A stretch of DNA of 64,000 bases from Bradyrhizobium cosmicum (GTDB lineage: Bacteria > Pseudomonadota > Alphaproteobacteria > Rhizobiales > Xanthobacteraceae). Below are positions 53,245-62,100 of this stretch, one piece after another. The position numbers and the translations under genes are program-made. The DNA lies in contig NZ_CP041656.2 of the NCBI RefSeq assembly GCF_007290395.2, forward strand, positions 7,207,216-7,271,215. Direction: 5' to 3'. Each line of letters begins with the position of its first letter. The first letter of the stretch is position 1. The notes under the pieces are model-generated. The model worked only from the letters and a program-made list of their open reading frames with translations. It did no database searches and was not told where the DNA came from.

Positions 53245-54339
53245 TCAGAACGACCCCAGCGCCACGGGCCTGAATGCCTGCAACAGCTGCTGGTCCAGCT
53301 TGCCGCCCATGCCTTCCATCATCGTGAAGGCGCGGGAGTGGGTGAAGGGCATGCGGTAGGCGCGCTTCTCCACCAAAGCGGCGTAGATGTCGACGATCGT
53401 CGTCACCCGCACGATGTCGCTGATCTGGTTCGACGACAGATTGTTCGGATAGCCCGAGCCGTCGAGGAATTCGTGATGATGCAGGATGACATCCAGCATC
53501 TCCGGCGGGAAGCCGCCTTGCTCGGCGAGCGCGTCGTAGCCGCGGCGCGGATGCTGGCGGACCTCGTCCATCTCCGCGTCGGTGAGCTTGCCGGGCTTGT
53601 CGAGCAGCGCCGCGGGAATGAACGCCTTGCCGACGTCGTGCAGCAGGGCGGCGCGGGTCAGCCGGCGCTGGTCGTCCTCGCGCATGCCGAGATGCTGCGC
53701 GAAGGCGACCGCGAAGCCGGTGACGAACAGGCAATGCCGATAGCTGCCGACATGATGGCAGCCGACGGTGGTGAGCCATTCGCGCAGCGAGGAGTGCTTG
53801 ATCGCCTTCAGGATCTTGTTCTCGGCGGCGATGACGTCGTCGAAGCTCAGCGGCACGCCGAGCGGCAGCTTCTCGAACATCTTCGCCAGCACCGCGTGTG
53901 CCGCTTCGACGCCGCGGTTGAGTGTCTTGCCGCGATCGGTGGCGTCGTAGGTGGCGGTGTCGGGGAACGCGGCGCGGATGCGCTGCAGGATCGCATCGGG
54001 CTGCAGCGGCCGCGAGATCGTGTCGGTGGCCCCTAACGCCCAGGCCTGCATGGTGCCGTGATGCAGGGCATCGGCAAGCACGAACAGGCGCGGCATCGAA
54101 TGATAGGCATCGCCGCGCAGCTTGTTGCGCACCCGTTGCACGCTGTCGGGCGAGCGCAGGTTGATATCGACGACGAGACCGGACAGATCGCGCGAGGGCC
54201 GCTCGGGAATCTGCTCCGTGGTCACCGTCGAGACCTCACCGACCGCCTTCAGGATGCTGGCAAGCTCGCTGCTCGCATCGCTCCGGTCGGAGGCGAGCAG
54301 AAGCCGGCGTTTGGCGGCGGATTTGGCTGGCGCGTTCAT
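53245..54339 (-). CDS. HD-GYP domain protein with a degenerate receiver domain
   Basis: This is a 364-residue cytoplasmic protein. Residues 10-130 look like a response-regulator receiver that keeps an aspartate (LVVDINLR) but has alanine at the switch Ser/Thr (FVLADALH) and arginine at the conserved lysine (ISRPLQP), so it is probably not phosphorylated. The HD-GYP domain has LLHDVGKAFIP and HHHEFLDGSGYP, a slightly altered form of HHExxDGxGYP; c-di-GMP hydrolysis is likely. It abuts the acyl-CoA ligase stop convergently. Confidence 0.9.
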   Translation of the reverse strand: MNAPAKSAAKRRLLLASDRSDASSELASILKAVGEVSTVTTEQIPERPSRDLSGLVVDINLRSPDSVQRVRNKLRGDAYHSMPRLFVLADALHHGTMQAWALGATDTISRPLQPDAILQRIRAAFPDTATYDATDRGKTLNRGVEAAHAVLAKMFEKLPLGVPLSFDDVIAAENKILKAIKHSSLREWLTTVGCHHVGSYRHCLFVTGFAVAFAQHLGMREDDQRRLTRAALLHDVGKAFIPAALLDKPGKLTDAEMDEVRQHPRRGYDALAEQGGFPPEMLDVILHHHEFLDGSGYPNNLSSNQISDIVRVTTIVDIYAALVEKRAYRMPFTHSRAFTMMEGMGGKLDQQLLQAFRPVALGSF

Positions 54340-54483
54340 GGTTTCCCCAAAAGCACGGGAGTGTATTTGGCATCAGCCTATGCCTGATCAGGTTCTCCGG
54401 GCCTTAAGAGGCGTGCTCAAAGGAGCCTTGCGGAATTGGACGCAATTTTACCGATCAGCTCCCGCCCGTCCGGTCAGAACGGC

Positions 54484-54505
54484 AAAAACAACCCCATGCA
54501 CAGTA
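54484..54505. repeat. Short conserved repeat, copy 2
   Basis: It is identical over 22 bases to 9313-9334, and it also lies beside a palindromic repeat with a GTCGT end. Confidence 0.7.
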
Positions 54506-54560
54506 GACCGGCCATTGATGACAAAGGAGAATTTTCGGCGCTCCCGCCTCGCCCCCCCGC

Positions 54561-54660
54561 GTCGTCGCCCGGCCTGACCGGGTGATCCAGTACTCCGGGA
54601 CGGCGGAGGGATACGGAGAAGCTGCGGCGTACTTGATGCCCCGCCTGCGCGGGGCATGAC
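54561..54660. repeat. GTCAT...ACGAC repeat, GTACTGGATC type, copy 2
   Basis: Read on the minus strand it begins GTCATGCCCCGCGCAGGCGG, contains GTACTGGATCACCCGG and ends GGGCGACGAC, matching the element at 49424-49520. Confidence 0.75.
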
Positions 54661-54681
54661 ACCGAGATTGTGGAAGCCGCC

Positions 54682-54717
54682 CCAAACAAATCCGCCGGAG
54701 TTGGCCTCCGGCGGATT
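54682..54717 (-). terminator. Intrinsic terminator of the molybdenum hydroxylase operon
   Basis: The twelve-base arms AATCCGCCGGAG/CTCCGGCGGATT flank a five-base loop. On the minus strand a T-rich stretch (TTTGTTTG) follows. It lies about 26 bases past the stop of the large-subunit gene. Confidence 0.85.
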
Positions 54718-54742
54718 GTCTTATTCGGCAGTCACGCTTGCT

Positions 54743-57028
54743 CTACGCCTTCATCGCGCCCTTCACGGCTTCGGCCGTAATCGGCAGCGCCCGGATGCGG
54801 GCGCCGCTGGCGTTGAAGATCGCGTTGCCGATGGCGGGGGCGACCACCGTGACGGCGGGCTCGCCGACGCCGGTGGCCTTTTCGCCGTTGGCGATCACGG
54901 CGACCGCGACCTCCGGCATCTGGCTCATGCGCAAGGGCGTGTAGCTGTCGAAATTGGTCTGCTCGATGCCACCGTCCTTGAGCGTTGCCTTCTCGTACAT
55001 CGCCAGCGACAGGCCCCACAGCGCCGCACCCTCGACCTGGGCGCGGATGTTGTCGGGATGCACCTGGGTGCCGACGTCGGTTGCGACGGTGAGCTTCTTC
55101 ACCGTCACCTCGCCCGACGGCGCCACCGCGACGTGGGCGACGCACGCCGTCCAGCTCGCGGTCGCGCGCTCCTGCGACGACACGCAGGCGACGCCCATGC
55201 CCTCGCCTTTCGGCAATTGCCTGGTGCCGTAGCCGGACAGCCCCATCGCGGCGAGCAGCGTGTTGCGCAGCCGCTGCGCGCCGCCGTCGTTCTTGCCCTT
55301 GCCGTCGAGCAGCGCGATGCGGAACTGCGCCGGATCCTGGTTGGTCGCAGCCGCGATCTCGTCGATCATGCTTTCGACCGCCCAGAAGGTCCAACCCGGC
55401 GCCACCGAGCGGAGCTGACCTGACGGAGTGGCGTTGTGCGCGAGCTCGTTCTTGATCGCGCGCACATAGTGGTTGGGCACGGTGTAGAAGAAGTCGGCGC
55501 CGTTCACCGTGAAGGAATCGAGTGGACCCTTCTTGTCGACCGAGGGCGTGAGGAAATCGGGGATCCCCCAGCGCGCCGTGGGCCAGGCCGACACGACGTC
55601 GTGGCTGAGCGCGACGAGCTTGCCGTCACCATCCACGCCGGCCTTGACCTTTTGGTAGGTGAGCGGACGCGAGAAATCCATCGTCATGTCGTTCTCGCGC
55701 GTATAGATCACCTTCACCGGCTTGCCGACCGCCTTCGCCGCCTGCACGGCGGGGATCATCATGTCGGCGTCGAGCCTGCGGCCGAAGCCGCCGCCAAGCC
55801 ACATCTGGTGCATGACCACGAACTTCGGATCGATCCCGGCAGCGCCCGCCGCGATCGCACCTGAACGCGTCGCGAACTGGTTGCCGGAATAGATGTGCAG
55901 GATGTCGCCCTTGAACTCCGCGGTGGCGTTCATCGGCTCCATCGGCGCGTGGATGTTGATACTGGTGGTGTACTCCGCCTCCACCACCTTCGCCGCCGAG
56001 CCAAATGCAGCTGCAGGATCGCCGTCCTTGACGAAGAACTGGCCGGAATCCTCCAGCTTCTGAAGCCGCTTGGCCTCATCGAGCAGCGACTGGCTCGACA
56101 CCTTCGCATTCGGACCGGCGTCATAGGCGATCTTCAGCGCCTGCGCTGCCTTCTTGGCGTTGGCGTAGGTGCTGGCCACCGCGACCACCCAGCCCGACGT
56201 CGTCTGGGTCTTGTCGTCGAGGGTGACGGCCTTGATGAAGCCCGGCACCTTTTTCGCAGCCGAATCGTCGACCGATTTCACTGTGGCGCCGAAGCGCACC
56301 GGCGGCGTCACCACTGCGCCATAGGCCATGCCCGGCAGCATCACGTCGATGCCGTATTTGGCCGTGCCGTTGGTCTTGGAGGGAATGTCGAGCTGCGGCA
56401 CCGATACGCCGATCATGGTGTATTGATCGGGCGTCTTCAGCTTGATCGCCTTCAGCTCGTCCGGCGTGAAGGTCTTCGTCGCCTTGCCGCTCTTGACGAC
56501 GTCGGCGAACGACATCTGCTTCTTCGACTTCGCGTGCACGATCATGGAATCGCGCACTGCGAGTTCCGAGGCCGGCACGCCCATCGCGGCGGCAGCGCCC
56601 TCGGTCAGCGCCATGCGTCCGGCCGCACCCGCCCGGCTCATCGCGTCGAAGTTCATCATGGTCGACCAGCTGCCGCCGGTGATCTGGGCGCCCAGCACGG
56701 GATCGTTGAACTTCGGATCGTTGGAGGCGAGATTGACCCGCATGTCGCTCCACTTCGCACCGAGCTCCTCGGCCACGATCTGTGCCATGGTGGAGGCGAT
56801 GTGCTGGCCCATGTCGGCCTTGCCGCACGTGACGGTGACGAGGCCGTCGGGCGCGATCGCATACCAGACGCTCGGCTCGAAACTGGCGGGCGCAGCGGCG
56901 AGCGCTTCACCGATGCCGGGCACGCCGGCATAGCCGAGCACGAGGCCGGTTGCGGCGGTGCCGACCAGGAAGGAGCGGCGGTTGAGGTCGGTCGCCTCTA
57001 GGGTGACGTTTTTCACGTGCTTGTTCAT
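54743..57028 (-). CDS. Molybdopterin-binding aldehyde/isoquinoline oxidoreductase large subunit (IorB-like)
   Basis: This 761-residue molybdenum hydroxylase subunit is exported by Tat (LNRRSFLVGTAATGLVLGYAG), so it acts in the periplasm. It shows GKADMGQHIASTMAQIVAEELG at the start, the duplicated cofactor-binding regions typical of IorB (WLGGGFGRRLDADMMIPAVQ, LRSVAPGWTFWAVESMIDEIA) and TGVGEPAVTVVAPAIGNAIF with the catalytic glutamate at the C-terminus. The ATG overlaps the small-subunit stop (ATGA). There is no FAD subunit; electrons probably pass to a cytochrome. The aldehyde or heterocycle oxidised is unknown. Confidence 0.92.
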   Translation of the reverse strand: MNKHVKNVTLEATDLNRRSFLVGTAATGLVLGYAGVPGIGEALAAAPASFEPSVWYAIAPDGLVTVTCGKADMGQHIASTMAQIVAEELGAKWSDMRVNLASNDPKFNDPVLGAQITGGSWSTMMNFDAMSRAGAAGRMALTEGAAAAMGVPASELAVRDSMIVHAKSKKQMSFADVVKSGKATKTFTPDELKAIKLKTPDQYTMIGVSVPQLDIPSKTNGTAKYGIDVMLPGMAYGAVVTPPVRFGATVKSVDDSAAKKVPGFIKAVTLDDKTQTTSGWVVAVASTYANAKKAAQALKIAYDAGPNAKVSSQSLLDEAKRLQKLEDSGQFFVKDGDPAAAFGSAAKVVEAEYTTSINIHAPMEPMNATAEFKGDILHIYSGNQFATRSGAIAAGAAGIDPKFVVMHQMWLGGGFGRRLDADMMIPAVQAAKAVGKPVKVIYTRENDMTMDFSRPLTYQKVKAGVDGDGKLVALSHDVVSAWPTARWGIPDFLTPSVDKKGPLDSFTVNGADFFYTVPNHYVRAIKNELAHNATPSGQLRSVAPGWTFWAVESMIDEIAAATNQDPAQFRIALLDGKGKNDGGAQRLRNTLLAAMGLSGYGTRQLPKGEGMGVACVSSQERATASWTACVAHVAVAPSGEVTVKKLTVATDVGTQVHPDNIRAQVEGAALWGLSLAMYEKATLKDGGIEQTNFDSYTPLRMSQMPEVAVAVIANGEKATGVGEPAVTVVAPAIGNAIFNASGARIRALPITAEAVKGAMKA

Positions 57029-57516
57029 GTGGGCCTCCGCTCGTTGCCGGAAGCGGATGCGGTGCGCATCTCGGTGGCGGCGCGCATGATTGCCTTCTGG
57101 ATCCGCGAATAGGTCATGCAACGGCAGAGATTGCCGTCCATATGCGCCACGACCTCGTCCTTGGTCGGATTGGGATTCTTGGCGAGCAGCGATGCCGCCT
57201 GCATGATCTGCCCGGACTGGCAGTAGCCGCATTGCGGCACCTGCTCGGCGATCCATGCCTTCTGCAGGGGATGATCGCCCTTCGGGGCGAGGCCTTCGAT
57301 GGTTGTGATCTTCTTGCCGGCGACATCGCCGACCAGGGTCTGGCACGAGCGCACGGCTTCGCCGTTGACGTGCACGGTGCAGGCACCGCACAGCCCGGCA
57401 CCGCAGCCGAACTTGGTGCCGGTCATCTGCAATTGTTCGCGGATAGCCCAAAGGAGCGGCGTGTCGTTTGCCGCATCCACGGACAGACTCCGCCCGTTGA
57501 TGGTGAGCGTTGGCAT
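57025..57516 (-). CDS. (2Fe-2S)-binding small subunit of the molybdenum hydroxylase (IorA-like)
   Basis: This 163-residue iron-sulfur subunit has the plant-type cluster motif FGCGAGLCGACTVHVNG with the last ligand in VRSCQTL, and the second, four-helix cluster in QCGYCQSGQIM and GNLCRCMTYSRI. It passes electrons from the molybdenum centre of the large subunit. It has no signal peptide and would be co-exported with its Tat-bearing partner. The ATG at 57516 is preferred to one at 57540. Confidence 0.94.
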   Translation of the reverse strand: MPTLTINGRSLSVDAANDTPLLWAIREQLQMTGTKFGCGAGLCGACTVHVNGEAVRSCQTLVGDVAGKKITTIEGLAPKGDHPLQKAWIAEQVPQCGYCQSGQIMQAASLLAKNPNPTKDEVVAHMDGNLCRCMTYSRIQKAIMRAATEMRTASASGNERRPT

Positions 57517-57824
57517 AGGCGTCTTCCCCTGCCGGTGCATGAAGCCGCTTACGGCGGCAACTTGTGTTGGCGGACACCCACCGGGCCGGCGCCCGCCTTA
57601 ATCGCAAGAATGATCGGGTTCAGCCGTTGAGGCAAATGCAATCTGGAATCGATCGAAACTATCTCGGCAGCTCGGTGTTGTGCGCTGCGACAAGTGCACC
57701 AACGCAGCGACTCAACGCAACGGACTTCACGCCCGTCCTGCGCGCCCTCGTGACCGTGACAGTTTCCTCCGAGTAACCACGCGGGCTAGGATGAGCCAGG
57801 AACCAGAACAATAAGGGCGGACGG
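57517..57824. other. Divergent promoter region without a gene
   Basis: The region separates the molybdenum hydroxylase operon from the alpha/beta hydrolase gene. No convincing promoter, repeat or small gene was recognised; a 70-codon frame at 57564-57776 lacks a ribosome-binding site. Confidence 0.45.
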
Positions 57825-58589
57825 ATGCCAAGGATCGATCGGGACGGCGTCGGGATCCATTACGAAGTCCATGGCAACGGGCCGCCATTGCTGCTCACTC
57901 ACGGCTATTCCTCGACCTCGGCGATGTGGCATGGGCAGGTCGATGCGCTGGCCAGAGACCACACGCTGATCTTGTGGGACATGCGCGGCCACGGCCAGTC
58001 CGACTATCCCGACGACCCCAAGGCCTACAGCGAAGCGCTGACGGTGGACGACATGGCGGCAATCCTCGATACGGTCGGCGCGGAGCGCGCCATCATCGGC
58101 GGCCTCTCGCTCGGCGGCTACATGTCGCTCGCCTTCTATCGCGCGTATCCGCAAGCGGCCCGCGCGCTGCTGATCATCGACACCGGCCCCGGCTTCAAGA
58201 AGGACGACGCGCGCGAGGCCTGGAACGCGCGGGCGCTGGGAACCGCCGACAGGCTGGATCGCGAAGGTCTCGACATGCTGAAATCAGCGACGCGCGAACG
58301 CGCCTCCGCGAGTCATCGCAACGCCAGCGGATTGGCGCTCGCCGCGCGCGGCATGCTGACCCAGCGCGACGCCCGCGTGATCGAGCTGTTGCCCGACATC
58401 AAGGTGCCCAGTCTGATCGTGGTCGGCGCCGACGACACGCCGTTCCTCGCCGCGTCCGATTACATGGCCGCGAAAATCCCCGGCGCGCAAAAGGTCGTAA
58501 TCCCCGCGGCCGGACACGCCGTCAACATCGATCAGCCCAAGGCTTTTGTTGACGCGGTGCTGCCTTTCCTGAAGAACTTGCCGGGATAG
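57825..58589 (+). CDS. Alpha/beta hydrolase
   Basis: This 254-residue cytoplasmic hydrolase has the oxyanion motif LLTHGYSSTSAMW, the nucleophile elbow GGLSLGGYMS, the acid in VVGADDTPFL and the catalytic histidine in PAAGHAVNIDQP. It resembles 3-oxoadipate enol-lactonase-like esterases, but the lid differs enough that I give no substrate. A weak purine run precedes the ATG at 57825. A small secreted protein gene follows 23 bases downstream and may be co-transcribed. Confidence 0.9.
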   Translation: MPRIDRDGVGIHYEVHGNGPPLLLTHGYSSTSAMWHGQVDALARDHTLILWDMRGHGQSDYPDDPKAYSEALTVDDMAAILDTVGAERAIIGGLSLGGYMSLAFYRAYPQAARALLIIDTGPGFKKDDAREAWNARALGTADRLDREGLDMLKSATRERASASHRNASGLALAARGMLTQRDARVIELLPDIKVPSLIVVGADDTPFLAASDYMAAKIPGAQKVVIPAAGHAVNIDQPKAFVDAVLPFLKNLPG

Positions 58590-58612
58590 AAGGTCGGACG
58601 GGAACACAGGCA

Positions 58613-58954
58613 ATGAAGCGGGTGATGTTGGCTGCGGGCACGGTGTGGCTGGCGATGTCTGCGTCCGCGCAGGCCGAGTCCTTCGGCACGATGCCGCCGC
58701 GCCGGCCCTTCGTCGAGACCTTGTCGAACAACACGCCGCTCGCCTTCGGCATGGATGCCGAGCAGGCCGCACGCGTGCTCGGGCAGAAGCTGCAATATGT
58801 GAAGGGCCGTCCCGGCAACGAGATCTACCTCGCTTTGCGCAACATCGGTGGCAGCGGCCTGATTCCCTATCGCCACCGTCTGTTCCTGCAATTCCGTCAT
58901 GGACGCCTGGCGGGATGGAAGGAGGACTACGGCGAGAACTGGATGTGGGAGTGA
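58613..58954 (+). CDS. Small secreted hypothetical protein (113 aa)
   Basis: I do not recognise this protein. It has a clear Sec signal peptide (KRVMLAAGTVWLAMSASAQA) and a mature part of about 92 residues with LAFGMDAEQAARVLGQKLQYVKGRPGNEIYLAL, which suggests a compact alpha/beta fold like that of small periplasmic SmpA/BamE-type domains; that likeness is only impression. The ATG is 23 bases past the hydrolase gene. Codon use is normal. Confidence 0.75.
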   Translation: MKRVMLAAGTVWLAMSASAQAESFGTMPPRRPFVETLSNNTPLAFGMDAEQAARVLGQKLQYVKGRPGNEIYLALRNIGGSGLIPYRHRLFLQFRHGRLAGWKEDYGENWMWE

Positions 58955-59015
58955 GGCGGCTCTTCATGTCGCAGAGCAAGCATCTCCACGCTGTTTTGGT
59001 TGAAGTTGCCACATC

Positions 59016-59099
59016 GTCATGGCCGGGCTTGTCCCGGCCATCCACGAGCTTTCAAGCGGCACCAAGAACGTGGATGCCCGGGACAAGCCCGGGCATGAC
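59016..59099. repeat. GTCAT...ATGAC palindromic repeat, CCCGGGC type
   Basis: The outer ends are GTCATGGCCGGGC and GCCCGGGCATGAC, with inner arms CCATCCACGAG and ACGTGGATG. It is related to 6359-6442 and 60834-60918. Confidence 0.85.
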
Positions 59100-59155
59100 G
59101 ATGTTGCTGAGCGCGCAGAATTCTCGATCGACGATCAACCAAGAAGGACACCCGC

Positions 59156-59827
59156 GTGGGACAAGACATCAAGCTGACGGCCTCCGACAATTTCCAGCTC
59201 GGCGCCTATCGCGCTGACCCCTCAGGCAGTCCCAGGGGCGCCGTGGTGGTGATCCAGGAAATTTTTGGCGTCAACCACCACATCCGCTCGGTCTGCGACC
59301 GTCTGGCCGGGGAAGGCTATGTCGCGATCGCGCCATCGATCTTCGACCGCACCTCGCCGAACTTCCAGTCGGGCTATACCCCCGACGAGATCGCCGAAGC
59401 GCGCAAGTTCGTCGCCAGTCCCGACTGGGAGGCGATGCTGCGCGACACGCAGGCTGCGATCGATGCGGTGAAGAGCGTCGGCCCGGTCGGCATCATCGGC
59501 TTTTGCCTCGGCGGCAGCGTCGCCTTTGTCGCGGCGACGCGATTGACCGGCCTGAAGGCCGCGATCGGCTATTACGGCGGCGCCGTCGTGCGCTTCGCCG
59601 ACGAGACGCCGAAGGTGCCGACGCAGTTGCATTTCGGCGAGAAGGATTCCGGCATTCCCCTGACCGATGTCGAGACCGTCAAGGCGAAGCGGCCGGACGT
59701 CGAGGTCTTCATCTATCCCGGCGCCCAGCACGGCTTCCATTGCGACGAGCGACCGAGCTACGACAAGGCGAGCGCCGACATCGCCTGGCCCCGCAGCATG
59801 GAATTCTTCGCGAAGCATTTGAAGTAG
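59156..59827 (+). CDS. Dienelactone hydrolase family protein
   Basis: This 223-residue alpha/beta hydrolase of the DLH family has a cysteine nucleophile in GFCLGGSVAF, glutamate in VVIQEIFGVN, aspartate in HFGEKDSGIP and histidine in GAQHGFHCDE, the full triad arrangement of carboxymethylenebutenolidase. The GTG start at 59156 follows AAGAAGGA. No aromatic-degradation genes are adjacent, so a chlorocatechol role is not supported; it may be a general lactone or ester hydrolase. Confidence 0.92.
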   Translation: MGQDIKLTASDNFQLGAYRADPSGSPRGAVVVIQEIFGVNHHIRSVCDRLAGEGYVAIAPSIFDRTSPNFQSGYTPDEIAEARKFVASPDWEAMLRDTQAAIDAVKSVGPVGIIGFCLGGSVAFVAATRLTGLKAAIGYYGGAVVRFADETPKVPTQLHFGEKDSGIPLTDVETVKAKRPDVEVFIYPGAQHGFHCDERPSYDKASADIAWPRSMEFFAKHLK

Positions 59828-59844
59828 GGCGCGCGACTCTCTCC

Positions 59845-59948
59845 GTCATTCCGGGATGCGCCGATAGGCGCAGGCCCGGAATCCATCGGGCGTCAGAGAT
59901 GGAGGAGAAATGGATTCCGGGTTCGCGCTTCGCGCGCCCCGGAATGAC
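59845..59948. repeat. GTCAT...ATGAC palindromic repeat, TCCGGG type
   Basis: The outer ends are GTCATTCCGGG and CCCCGGAATGAC and the inner arms CCCGGAATCCAT and ATGGATTCCGGG. It lies between convergent genes. Confidence 0.85.
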
Positions 59949-59976
59949 TGGAGGAGAGAGTTGGGCTGAAGCCAGC

Positions 59977-60723
59977 CTAGAACCAGCGCTCGCCGACGAA
60001 CACGGTGTCGCCCGGGCTCAGGGGCGTGCCGAGCGGCACCACGGCGCGCATGGAGCCGCCGGCTCCGGTGTGGGTGACGGTGACCACGTCGCGCTTGGCG
60101 CGGGGCGAGAAGCCACCGGCGATGGCGACGGCGCTTTCGACCGTCATGTTCGGCACATAGGGATATTGGCCGGGCGCGGTGACTTCACCGAGAATGAAGA
60201 ACGGCCGATAGGACTCGACCTCGACGGCGACCGAGGGTTCACGGATGTAGCCGTTGCGCAGCCGCGCGGCGATTTCACCGGCGAGTCCCGCCGGAGTGCG
60301 GCCACGTGCCGGCACTCCGCCGATCAGCGGCATCGTGATCGAACCACCGGCGTCGATGGCGTAGCTGTTGGTGAGGCCTTCCTGGCCGTAGACCACGACG
60401 CGCAGCTTGTCGCCGGCGTCAAGATGGTAGGAGGCATCATGGCGCACCGGAGCCCCCATCGGCGCGGCATAGCCGACCGGCATGGGCGCGGGCGAGGCAA
60501 AGGAATTGGTCAGCGCACTGATCGCACCGCCGCCGTTGTTGGCAACGACGACCGGCTGCGGCGCGCCGTAGGGCTGACCGTAGACCATGGTGTCGAGATC
60601 GGCGCGCGGCTGCACCATCGCGACGGGGCCAGCGGTCTGCATGCAGCCGCCAAGGGTCAGCGCGGCGGACGCTGCCAGGAACGCTGCCGAGATCGACCAT
60701 CGAAACGCGCGTGCAACCGGCAC
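59977..60723 (-). CDS. Polysaccharide export lipoprotein (Wza/ExoF-like)
   Basis: This 248-residue outer-membrane-associated lipoprotein has signal peptide and lipobox LTLGGC. A low-complexity Ala/Pro/Gly/Met segment leads to the Poly_export domain (YHLDAGDKLRVVVYGQEGLTNSYAIDAGGSI, RNGYIREPSVAVEV) and a SLBB domain (RPFFILGEVTAPGQYPYVPNMTVESAVAIAGG). The GTG at 60723 follows GAGGGA and places the lipobox near residue 27; an upstream start at 60828 would hide it. No other capsule or exopolysaccharide genes are adjacent. Confidence 0.88.
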   Translation of the reverse strand: MPVARAFRWSISAAFLAASAALTLGGCMQTAGPVAMVQPRADLDTMVYGQPYGAPQPVVVANNGGGAISALTNSFASPAPMPVGYAAPMGAPVRHDASYHLDAGDKLRVVVYGQEGLTNSYAIDAGGSITMPLIGGVPARGRTPAGLAGEIAARLRNGYIREPSVAVEVESYRPFFILGEVTAPGQYPYVPNMTVESAVAIAGGFSPRAKRDVVTVTHTGAGGSMRAVVPLGTPLSPGDTVFVGERWF

Positions 60724-60772
60724 CGGACCTATCCCTCGGAACGAGACAGCCTCAGTGATGCACCGGTTATGG

Positions 60773-60787
60773 TTAATAAAGCGTTGA
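60773..60787. promoter_or_regulatory. CtrA-like site TTAA-N7-TTGA upstream of the export lipoprotein gene
   Basis: TTAA at 60773-60776 and TTGA at 60784-60787 are separated by seven bases. On the minus strand the half site extends to TTAACCAT, the longer form seen in alphaproteobacterial CtrA sites. It lies 50 bases upstream of the GTG. Confidence 0.4.
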
Positions 60788-60833
60788 GGGGGCGTAGGGC
60801 GAAGAGGCCGACGCGAGATCAGCCGCACGCTCC

Positions 60834-60918
60834 GTCATGCCCGGGCTTGTCCCGGGCATCCACGGTCTTCTCTCGCGACACCAAGAACGTTGATGGCCGG
60901 GACAAGCCCGGCCATGAC
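60834..60918. repeat. GTCAT...ATGAC palindromic repeat, CCCGGGC type
   Basis: The outer ends are GTCATGCCCGGGC and CCCGGCCATGAC, with inner halves GGGCATCCACG and AACGTTGATGG. It is the third full-length copy of this type in the window. Confidence 0.85.
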
Positions 60919-60929
60919 GAGAGACTAGC

Positions 60930-61586
60930 TTACGCGCTCACGCCCGCGCCGATCGGACAGGACACGCCAGTGCCGCCGAGCCCGCAATAGCCGGCGGGAT
61001 TCTTCGCCAGATATTGCTGGTGGTAATCCTCGGCGAAATAGAACTCACCGGCGGGCGCGATCTCGGTGGTAATGGCGCCGAGGCCCTTGGCGGCAAGCGC
61101 CTTCTGGTAGAGCGCCCTGGATTCGTCGGCCGCCTTCTTCTGCGCATCGGAATGCGTGTAGATCGCGCTTCGGTATTGCGTGCCGACGTCGTTGCCCTGG
61201 CGCATGCCCTGCGTCGGGTTGTGGCTCTCCCAGAACGTCTTGAGCAATCTCTCGTAGGAGATCTTCTTCGGATCGAACACGACCAGCACCACTTCGGTGT
61301 GGCCGGTGCGCCCCGAGCAGGTCTCTTCATAGGTCGGGTTCGGCGTGTGGCCGCCGGCATAGCCAACGGCGGTCGTGTAGATGCCATCGCCGAGTTCCCA
61401 GAACTTGCGCTCGGCGCCCCAGAAGCAGCCGAGCCCGAACACGGCCTGCTCGAGGCCGGCGGGATAAGGCGGCTGCAACTTGCTGCCGTTGACGAAATGG
61501 GTGGTCGCGGTCGGAATGGCTTGTGCACGGCCGGGCAGCGCCTCAGTTGCGCTCGGCAATGCGGTGGTCTTGCGCATGAACAGCAT
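60930..61586 (-). CDS. msrA: Peptide-methionine (S)-S-oxide reductase MsrA
   Basis: This repair enzyme reduces methionine-S-sulfoxide. The catalytic [11 protein letters not shown] motif, [45 protein letters not shown] and [12 protein letters not shown] are all intact, with a resolving-cysteine region [13 protein letters not shown] at the C-terminus. The ATG at 61586 ([11 protein letters not shown]) follows GGAGG by eight bases. The 218-residue length fits cytoplasmic long-form MsrA. No msrB is adjacent. Confidence 0.95.
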   Translation of the reverse strand: MLFMRKTTALPSATEALPGRAQAIPTATTHFVNGSKLQPPYPAGLEQAVFGLGCFWGAERKFWELGDGIYTTAVGYAGGHTPNPTYEETCSGRTGHTEVVLVVFDPKKISYERLLKTFWESHNPTQGMRQGNDVGTQYRSAIYTHSDAQKKAADESRALYQKALAAKGLGAITTEIAPAGEFYFAEDYHQQYLAKNPAGYCGLGGTGVSCPIGAGVSA

Positions 61587-61768
61587 GATTGGGCCTCCGC
61601 AACGAGCTGTCCGTCGCTTGAGCCAATTCAATGAGGGCTCAGGCGGCGTGCTCGCGATCAAGTGGGAATATAGGTCTTTACGCGCGAAGGGGCAGCCCTG
61701 TTACGTCGCCGCCAGCGCGAAAGCTCAGTCGCGGAAATTGAAAGATCCGTCCCGGCGGGAATTGAAGA

Positions 61769-62086
61769 TCAATCCCGGGAATAGCCGATCAGCGGCTTGC
61801 GCGGGCGGAACAGGATCATCAGGAGGATGCCCAGAATGCCGAGGACGGCGAAGACCGGCTGATCCAGCACCAGGCGGATCACCGAGGTCCAGAGCCAGGG
61901 CGCCTTGGCCTCGATCCAGGTGCGGAACGCCGTCTGGCTGGCCTGATTGATGTCGTTCCAGAACTGGCCGAACCGGGTGAACCGCAGGGTCTGGTCGGCC
62001 ACCCAGCGGGCGCCGTCATAGACCATGAAGATGAAACCGCCGGCGAGCAGCAGCAGCCCAATCAGTCGGAAAAAGCCGCGGATCAT
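61769..62086 (-). CDS. Small two-span membrane protein
   Basis: This is a 105-residue inner-membrane protein with two hydrophobic segments, FFRLIGLLLLAGGFIFMVYDGARWV at the start and FAVLGILGILLMILF near the end. They are linked by a soluble part TRFGQFWNDINQASQTAFRTWIEAKAPWLWTSV. Similar proteins are conserved beside rpsT in Bradyrhizobium; some databases give them a PetM-like name that I consider uninformative. A perfect 20-base palindrome lies 15 bases upstream of its ATG. Confidence 0.75.
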   Translation of the reverse strand: MIRGFFRLIGLLLLAGGFIFMVYDGARWVADQTLRFTRFGQFWNDINQASQTAFRTWIEAKAPWLWTSVIRLVLDQPVFAVLGILGILLMILFRPRKPLIGYSRD

Positions 62087-62100
62087 GCCTCACCCCATAT

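Larger units (their letters stand above)
54340..54742. other. Gene-free, repeat-rich interval
   Basis: Upstream of the HD-GYP gene and downstream of the molybdenum hydroxylase genes, no coding frame is credible. It contains the 22-base repeat at 54484-54505, a long GTCGT/ATGAC repeat at 54561-54660 and a strong terminator at 54682-54717. Confidence 0.7.
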
